Both the position numbers and the translations under genes were made by a program. The notes below the pieces were generated by a model that was not told where the DNA came from, did not search any database, and saw only the letters and a list, made by a program, of their open reading frames with translations. 64,000 nt of DNA from Alphaproteobacteria bacterium (GTDB lineage: Bacteria > Pseudomonadota > Alphaproteobacteria > Micropepsales > Micropepsaceae): positions 19,156-83,155 of the forward strand of contig CANIHD010000014.1 of assembly GCA_947467345.1 (NCBI GenBank). Direction: 5' to 3'. The first letter of the stretch is position 1. Each line of letters opens with the position of its first letter. This document shows, piece after piece, positions 58,882 to 64,000 of this stretch.

Positions 58882-59748
58882 TTACGGAAACGCCATGTCG
58901 CGCCATTGCCGGTATTCGGCATCCGACGCCGTGGGCAGCGGCAGCACGCCATCCGTCGTTTCCGCTACGCGGTTGTTCTCGGCGCAAATTTCTTCGGCCA
59001 ACACGGGAAGATTGGCATTGCGCGCAAACGTAATGGTGCCGGACCATGGCATCGTGAAAACATTCGGATCGTCGACTGTAATATGGGCGACAAGCGAGCG
59101 CCCGTCCGCAGAGATGCGATAACGCTCGACGACGTGTGTCGTTTCCGTTTGCGGCGCGCCGAAGCGGTCGATGGTGGAACGGTCATTAAGACCGATCGTG
59201 TCGATCACCAGAATATCGCCTTCATAGCGTCCGATGGATTCGCCGTACCAGCTTGGCTTGAGATTGGCCGTATGCGGACGATTCATCCACACGCGGCGCA
59301 CTTGATGGTCGCGCTGATAAAGAATGGTGATTTGATCCGGCGTTTGCAAAAACTGCACCGGCCCAAACACGGTGGTGATGTGCGGTACACCGGAAGGCGC
59401 GCATAATTCGGTGGCGGCATTGACGATTTCGCCGGAGCGCCAGAGGTCGCCATTGGCTTTCACAGCCGCCGCCGCGTTCGGCTTCAAAATGGGATTGGTA
59501 TGATCGCCGATAAAATGCTGTCCAGCAGGACGCGGCGGGCAATTGGGTGTGCAGGCAATGTTCAGAACATCGATCACCGGGCCTGCAGCGGCGCCGGGAA
59601 TGGGCTGATAGACGATCTGCGTTACGCCATGGGCCCAGAAACCTGAAAAATCGGGAACGCGCGCAGGGTCATCGGCAGCGCGTGCTAACCCAGCGACCGC
59701 TACACACATGACCACCAACGTGGCTCGCTTCCAGGCGATTTGGCGCAT
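58882..59748 (-). CDS. Conserved secreted protein of unknown function (VPDFSGFW family), paralog of 12479..13312
   Basis: Signal peptide; same conserved blocks as 12479..13312. Confidence 0.8.
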   Translation of the reverse strand: MRQIAWKRATLVVMCVAVAGLARAADDPARVPDFSGFWAHGVTQIVYQPIPGAAAGPVIDVLNIACTPNCPPRPAGQHFIGDHTNPILKPNAAAAVKANGDLWRSGEIVNAATELCAPSGVPHITTVFGPVQFLQTPDQITILYQRDHQVRRVWMNRPHTANLKPSWYGESIGRYEGDILVIDTIGLNDRSTIDRFGAPQTETTHVVERYRISADGRSLVAHITVDDPNVFTMPWSGTITFARNANLPVLAEEICAENNRVAETTDGVLPLPTASDAEYRQWRDMAFP

Positions 59749-59936
59749 GCCAACAGCCCCCCGGCTTTCCTCTTCAGTCTATGCCGAACCTGAACTGCCT
59801 GCCAGCGTGAGCTGAGTTCATTTGCGCTTTACACGCCTTGGTTGACAAACGCGGCGTTGGACGTGATGGAAGATAGGCCATCGCGTTCGCGCGCCCAGCG
59901 CAGACGGTCTCGGATGGCGGGTTTCGAGGTGCCTCC

Positions 59937-60296
59937 ATGTTCGATTGTTCGAAATGCCCCGGCTATTGCTGCTCCTATCCGCTCATCGAATTGAACAAGC
60001 GTGACGTCGCGCGCCTGGGTAAACATTTCGGTCTAAGCTTCGAGAAGGCGCAAAAGAAATTCACCGTCGAACGCTGGGGCGCGAAATATTCCATGCGCCG
60101 CAAGGCCGACAAGATCTTCGGCCGCATCTGCCAGTTCTTCGACACCAAAGAGCGGCGCTGCACGATTTATGAAGCACGCCCCTCCACCTGCCGGTCTTAT
60201 CCTGGCGGGCGCTGCGGCTATTATGATTTCCTATCGTCGGAACGCTCCATGCAGCGCGATCCCAAATTCATCGCTACGACCTGGAATAAGTCGTAA
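59937..60296 (+). CDS. YkgJ family cysteine-cluster protein
   Basis: FDCSKCPGYCCSYPLIEL; GRICQFFDTKERRCTIYEARPSTCRSYP. Confidence 0.92.
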   Translation: MFDCSKCPGYCCSYPLIELNKRDVARLGKHFGLSFEKAQKKFTVERWGAKYSMRRKADKIFGRICQFFDTKERRCTIYEARPSTCRSYPGGRCGYYDFLSSERSMQRDPKFIATTWNKS

Positions 60297-60307
60297 GGAT
60301 ACCCGTC

Positions 60308-60406
60308 TCTCATCCTTCGAGACGCGCACTGCGTGCGCTCCTCAGGATGAGGAGTGGTGCCTATCCTCATGGTGAGGAGGCCGCAAAGCGGCCGCCTCGA
60401 ACCATG
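60308..60406. repeat. Family C palindromic intergenic repeat
   Basis: ctcatccttcgagacgcgcactgcgtgcgctcctcaggatgagg...gaggaggccgcaaagcggccgcctcgaaccatg. Confidence 0.75.
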
Positions 60407-60415
60407 GGGTTGTCG

Positions 60416-61306
60416 TTAGGGCTGCGCAGCCGCCTTGTCTCGCGCCAGACGGGCGAGATAGGCCTTCTCGTATTCAGCGATCTTCTCTTGATAGCCGCCG
60501 CTGAAGCGCTTCGGGTCATAGGAATCGCCCGGCTTATGCCGTTCATGCAGATCGAATTGCCCGGCATGTGAACCCACCCAGACATCAGGGTGGAGGAGCT
60601 TCTGGGCCGCGAAGGTTTTGGCGTAGTCCTCGGCGATGTTGGGATAGCCGACCTGGTTCACGAGTCTTACCCCCTCGTTCACCGTGGCCATGTTCAGGAT
60701 GGCGATATTCACCGGCTGGCCATTCTCTTGAGCCGTGTAGGTGAAGCTGGTGGCGCCCTTGGTATGACCAGCATGCAAATGAGCCGTCAGTTCGACATTG
60801 CCGAGGCGGATTTTGTCGCCGTCCTTGAAGGGATGCTCGACTTTGACCGGCTCGAAAATCAGGCCACGCCCTTCGGGGCGGCGATAGTCGTAATTGCCGC
60901 CGGTCTCCAGAATCGAAAGGTCGTTCTCCTCTATATACATAGTCGCGCCCGTCATGCGCTTGATTTCGCCGAGACCGGATACGTGATCCTGGTGCCCGTG
61001 GGTGGCCGTGATGATCTTGATGTCGCTGAACTTGAAGCCGAGTTGTTCGACGCTCGCTTTGATCATGGGCACCGAACTGGCGACCCCGGAATTGATCAGA
61101 ATATGGCCCTCGGGCGTGGTGATCAGGAAACATCCCAGATCGTAGGTGCCGACATAATAAAGATTGGCCGCGATGTGAAACGCCGGATAGGGCTTTTCCC
61201 ATTCGGCGTTGGTCACCGGTATCGGCGTCAGCTTCAGGGCGGTGTCTGCTGCTATGGCGGCGGAGGCAATCGCCAACGCACCAACGAAAACAAATCCAAA
61301 TCGCAT
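60416..61306 (-). CDS. Subclass B3-type metallo-beta-lactamase fold protein
   Basis: Signal peptide; ATHGHQDHVSG (HxHxDH); HLHAGHTKGATSFTY; VGSHAGQFDLHERH. Confidence 0.88.
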   Translation of the reverse strand: MRFGFVFVGALAIASAAIAADTALKLTPIPVTNAEWEKPYPAFHIAANLYYVGTYDLGCFLITTPEGHILINSGVASSVPMIKASVEQLGFKFSDIKIITATHGHQDHVSGLGEIKRMTGATMYIEENDLSILETGGNYDYRRPEGRGLIFEPVKVEHPFKDGDKIRLGNVELTAHLHAGHTKGATSFTYTAQENGQPVNIAILNMATVNEGVRLVNQVGYPNIAEDYAKTFAAQKLLHPDVWVGSHAGQFDLHERHKPGDSYDPKRFSGGYQEKIAEYEKAYLARLARDKAAAQP

Positions 61307-61472
61307 TGAGCACTCCCTGAAAGCTCGAGGCCGTTTCGCCCGCCGCAAGCTAGAGCGTGGAGCCATCCGCGATCAAGCCACCCGCACTTCCGGGCCCCAC
61401 CGGAACCGCCTATCGTGGGTTGTAACGCGGACCGGGTTCAACGTGAGAGTTCGCGCTTAGGGAGGGCAGACC

Positions 61473-61997
61473 GTGGAACGACACATTGACGCTCTTATAA
61501 AAGATTTAGAGAGCGGGAAGATCAACCGCCGTGAATTTTGTGAGGCCGTAGCCATCGCCGCCGCAATGTTCGCCGCAAGCGGCCCCGCCAATGCAGCCGC
61601 GCCGCGCGGCTTCAAAGTGATTGGCATCAATCATCTCACCTATGATTGCGCCGACTATCGCAAGGCGCGTGATTTCTACACGTCCGTGTTCGGAATGCAG
61701 ACACTCAAAGACGACGGCCGCACGCATGCCAATCTCGGCTTTGGTCCGGCGCAAGGCCAAGGCGGCAGTTTCCTCACCGTGCGTAATGCGCCAGCCAATG
61801 CACCGAAGCCCGGAGCAACCATTGATCATGTTTGCTACACGATTCCCAATTGGGACGAAGGCAAAGTGGTCGCCGCGCTGAACGCGCGCAATCTTCCGCA
61901 AACAGGGCGCCCCGGCAGTTGGCACGTCTACGATCCGTTCGATTTCGACGTGCAGATTGGCAATAGCGTCGAAGAAAACGCGTTTCGTCGCGGCTGA
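61473..61997 (+). CDS. VOC family protein with twin-arginine-like leader
   Basis: ESGKINRREFCEAVAIAAAMFAASGPANA then INHLTYDCADYRKARDFYTSVFGMQTL. Confidence 0.85.
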   Translation: MERHIDALIKDLESGKINRREFCEAVAIAAAMFAASGPANAAAPRGFKVIGINHLTYDCADYRKARDFYTSVFGMQTLKDDGRTHANLGFGPAQGQGGSFLTVRNAPANAPKPGATIDHVCYTIPNWDEGKVVAALNARNLPQTGRPGSWHVYDPFDFDVQIGNSVEENAFRRG

Positions 61998-62011
61998 AGG
62001 GAGAAACGATC

Positions 62012-62596
62012 ATGCAAGGCTTTGTCGCTTCAAAGCTCGATGAATTCGAGAAGGGTAAGATCAGCCGGCGGATGTTGCTGGAATCGCTGACTGTCGCTGC
62101 AACCACGACGTATGCCACTGGCGCGATGGCCGCGGCGGCGCCAGATCCGGCGCTAAAAGTTTCGATCGTCAATCACGTGTCTTATATCTGTCCTGATTTT
62201 AAGCGGGCAGCGGATTGGTACACGCGCGTTTTGAATCTGGAGCAGATCGGCGAGACCAATCGCGATGTCAACATGCCGTTCGGCAAGCAAGGCGAAAAAC
62301 CTTACGGCGTCACAGCGAACGATATTCCGCTGACATTTCTGCTGACACGCACGCGCGATCCAAATGCCGTACCGGCGCCGAACGCCGCTCCGCCGCACCG
62401 TCCCGGCACTGCCTTTATCAGCAGCGTTGCTTACACCGTGGCGGATTACGATCGCGCGCGCGCGACAGCGGATTTGCGCGCATTGGGATTGACCGACATT
62501 CGCAATGATGGACCGAACAGCATCGCTGTCACCGATCCTTACGGCATCGGCGTGAAGATCACCGGTCTGTCCAACACCGCACTGACGGACGTCTAA
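62012..62596 (+). CDS. VOC family protein with twin-arginine-like leader
   Basis: EKGKISRRMLLESLTVAATTTYATGAMAAA then VNHVSYICPDFKRAADWYTRVLNLEQI. Confidence 0.85.
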   Translation: MQGFVASKLDEFEKGKISRRMLLESLTVAATTTYATGAMAAAAPDPALKVSIVNHVSYICPDFKRAADWYTRVLNLEQIGETNRDVNMPFGKQGEKPYGVTANDIPLTFLLTRTRDPNAVPAPNAAPPHRPGTAFISSVAYTVADYDRARATADLRALGLTDIRNDGPNSIAVTDPYGIGVKITGLSNTALTDV

Positions 62597-62613
62597 TTCG
62601 GTAGTTGTAAATC

Positions 62614-63186
62614 TTAGATGGGCGGTGCCTTCGGATACCAATAGGTCCGATGGCACTGCTCACACGCCACATCGAGCGCTTCACCCGAAGCGAGCAGACG
62701 TTCTACGTCCTTGGCTTCGATGGCGGCGAGCGCCTCCACGCTGGCGTCGTGCAGCCCCATTGCATAGGCATTGAATGCCGGACGATTGGCGTCGATGGCT
62801 TTCTGGATGTCTTCCGGCGCTTCGCTGGCGAGCTCTTCTTCATCCAGAGCATTGCCCGCCTTGGCGACCTTACGCCCATCGATGAGAAGCAAATTGCTCG
62901 CCTCGATCAGAATGAGCGCGTTGCGGCGCGCCAATTCCCAATCCATGTCGGTCTTGGGCCGCCGGTCTTCGATTCCGGCCTTAGTGGCGATGTAGGCGAC
63001 CGTACCCCAAAGATAATCGGCGGCGGGATCGACCTCGGCATCCATGAGATCCTGGATGGTCGCGGTGGGGCGAAATTGCACCGGCGGCACTGCCGCAGTG
63101 ACAGCCGGTGGCGCGGCCGGTTCCGAGCAGGCCGCGACGCCTAGCAGCGCCACAGAAGCCAGAGACAATGCCAAACCGTGCCTCAT
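62614..63186 (-). CDS. Monoheme c-type cytochrome lipoprotein (c556/c'-like)
   Basis: Lipobox SVALLGVAAC; C-terminal ACEQCHRTYWYP heme motif. Confidence 0.75.
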   Translation of the reverse strand: MRHGLALSLASVALLGVAACSEPAAPPAVTAAVPPVQFRPTATIQDLMDAEVDPAADYLWGTVAYIATKAGIEDRRPKTDMDWELARRNALILIEASNLLLIDGRKVAKAGNALDEEELASEAPEDIQKAIDANRPAFNAYAMGLHDASVEALAAIEAKDVERLLASGEALDVACEQCHRTYWYPKAPPI

Positions 63187-63398
63187 TCGCCGTTCTCCCT
63201 CATGCCCTATGGCAGATGCAGCGCACCCTATAGGGGCGCGCGGCCGCAATCCATGGTTCCATAGCCCATAAAATGTGCCTAACCCCTTGCTCTTCATTAA
63301 GAAGGCGTCATGGAGGCCATAGTGGACCGGGGCTGCGGCGGCCGGGTTTCTGCTCCTCGGTAAAGTCCTTGGTAAGCGCTTGGAGGCACAATGGCCCC

Positions 63399-63629
63399 AT
63401 GCACGCACAGTCCGAAGGCTTGGTTTCAAACCTCGCCCCCGACCAAATGTTGAGAGTGACATGCGGACGCTGCCACAAGGCGGGCGAACTTTCCGCGCGG
63501 ACAATTGCCATCGCCTTTGGGCTCGACGCGACGGCCCAAGACGTGCTCGAAAAGCTTCTGCACTGCCCCAAACAAAACGGGGCCGGCCCGTGTCAGGCAA
63601 AAATCGAGAAGCCCGAATCCGTTTTATAA
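63399..63629 (+). CDS. Small Cys-containing hypothetical protein
   Basis: ORF MHAQSEGLVSNLAPDQMLRVTCGRCHKAGELSARTIAIAFGLDATAQDVLEKLLHCPKQNGAGPC, CxxC plus C..C. Confidence 0.5.
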   Translation: MHAQSEGLVSNLAPDQMLRVTCGRCHKAGELSARTIAIAFGLDATAQDVLEKLLHCPKQNGAGPCQAKIEKPESVL

Positions 63630-63751
63630 ACGGGAGCAGTTCGGTTCGCGAAACGTGCAAATTTTATAGCTGCTCAGCGGCAGATCGCAGCGCCATTTAA
63701 GTTGCAACGCATTGCCATCGCCGCCGCACGATAGGTTTTCGAGCGGCTAGA

Positions 63752-63844
63752 TCAGAATAGATATTTCAGCAACGCGTAAATCCAAACCAGAAGCAGTATC
63801 GACGTTACGGCTTCGAGCGTCGCGAATGTGAGCCACGCTCCCAT
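63752..63844 (-). pseudogene. Short hydrophobic ORF next to IS end (possible C-terminal remnant of a membrane protein, or microprotein)
   Basis: MGAWLTFATLEAVTSILLLVWIYALLKYLF*, below the ORF-track cutoff. Confidence 0.4.
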
Positions 63845-63851
63845 TCCAGCT

Positions 63852-64000
63852 TGACCTGACCGGGCTTTTTTGGACCAAGGGTTTTGATAGAAACCGTCTT
63901 GGAAAGGAGCCTGGTCATGCCGAAGAAGAGGTTCAGCGCGGAGCAGATTGTGACGTTGCTTCGCCAGATCGAAGTCGCGATGGGTCAGGGCAAATCGACC
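63852..64000 (+). mobile_element. Left end of an IS3-family insertion sequence (truncated by window edge)
   Basis: TGACCTGACCGGGCTTTTTTGGACC terminal-type sequence followed by MPKKRFSAEQIVTLLRQIEVAMGQGKST (OrfA start at 63917). Confidence 0.85.

Overview
The window is a chromosomal segment of a GC-rich alphaproteobacterium (inferred from gene content, fused SecDF, ECF/ChrR module and intergenic repeat types). It is densely coding on both strands. I saw no rRNA, tRNA or CRISPR array. Main blocks: (1) an NRPS-type thioesterase tail, an isochorismatase and a LamG protein; (2) a catabolic region with two Rieske oxygenase systems, Gfo/Idh/MocA, cupin, solute-binding protein and IclR regulator; (3) a TonB receptor plus a TctCBA-MmgE/PrpD-SDR operon; (4) a TetR-HTH/TM/Sel1 fusion protein, a TPR-SPOR protein, a carbamoyltransferase and a second TonB receptor, with palindromic repeat mosaics nearby; (5) a glycolate/glyoxylate locus (malate synthase G, lactate/glycolate permease, glcDEF); (6) an ECF sigma/ChrR singlet-oxygen-type stress module with divergent ECF11-like promoters, an FAD oxidoreductase-DUF1365-cyclopropane synthase operon, and a DUF2177 gene broken by an in-frame amber codon; (7) two AAHS-type MFS transporters, an ACMSD-like amidohydrolase and a 4,5-dihydroxyphthalate-decarboxylase-like protein; (8) secDF, leuC, a tiny PEP-CTERM ORF, a B3-type metallo-beta-lactamase, two exported VOC proteins, and the left end of an IS3-family element. 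The best candidates for follow-up are the ECF11 module with the amber-interrupted DUF2177, the TetR-HTH/Sel1 membrane fusion, the mirrored composite repeats, the paired RR-leader VOC proteins and the IclR-type operator palindrome. No clearly new multi-gene system could be proven from sequence alone.
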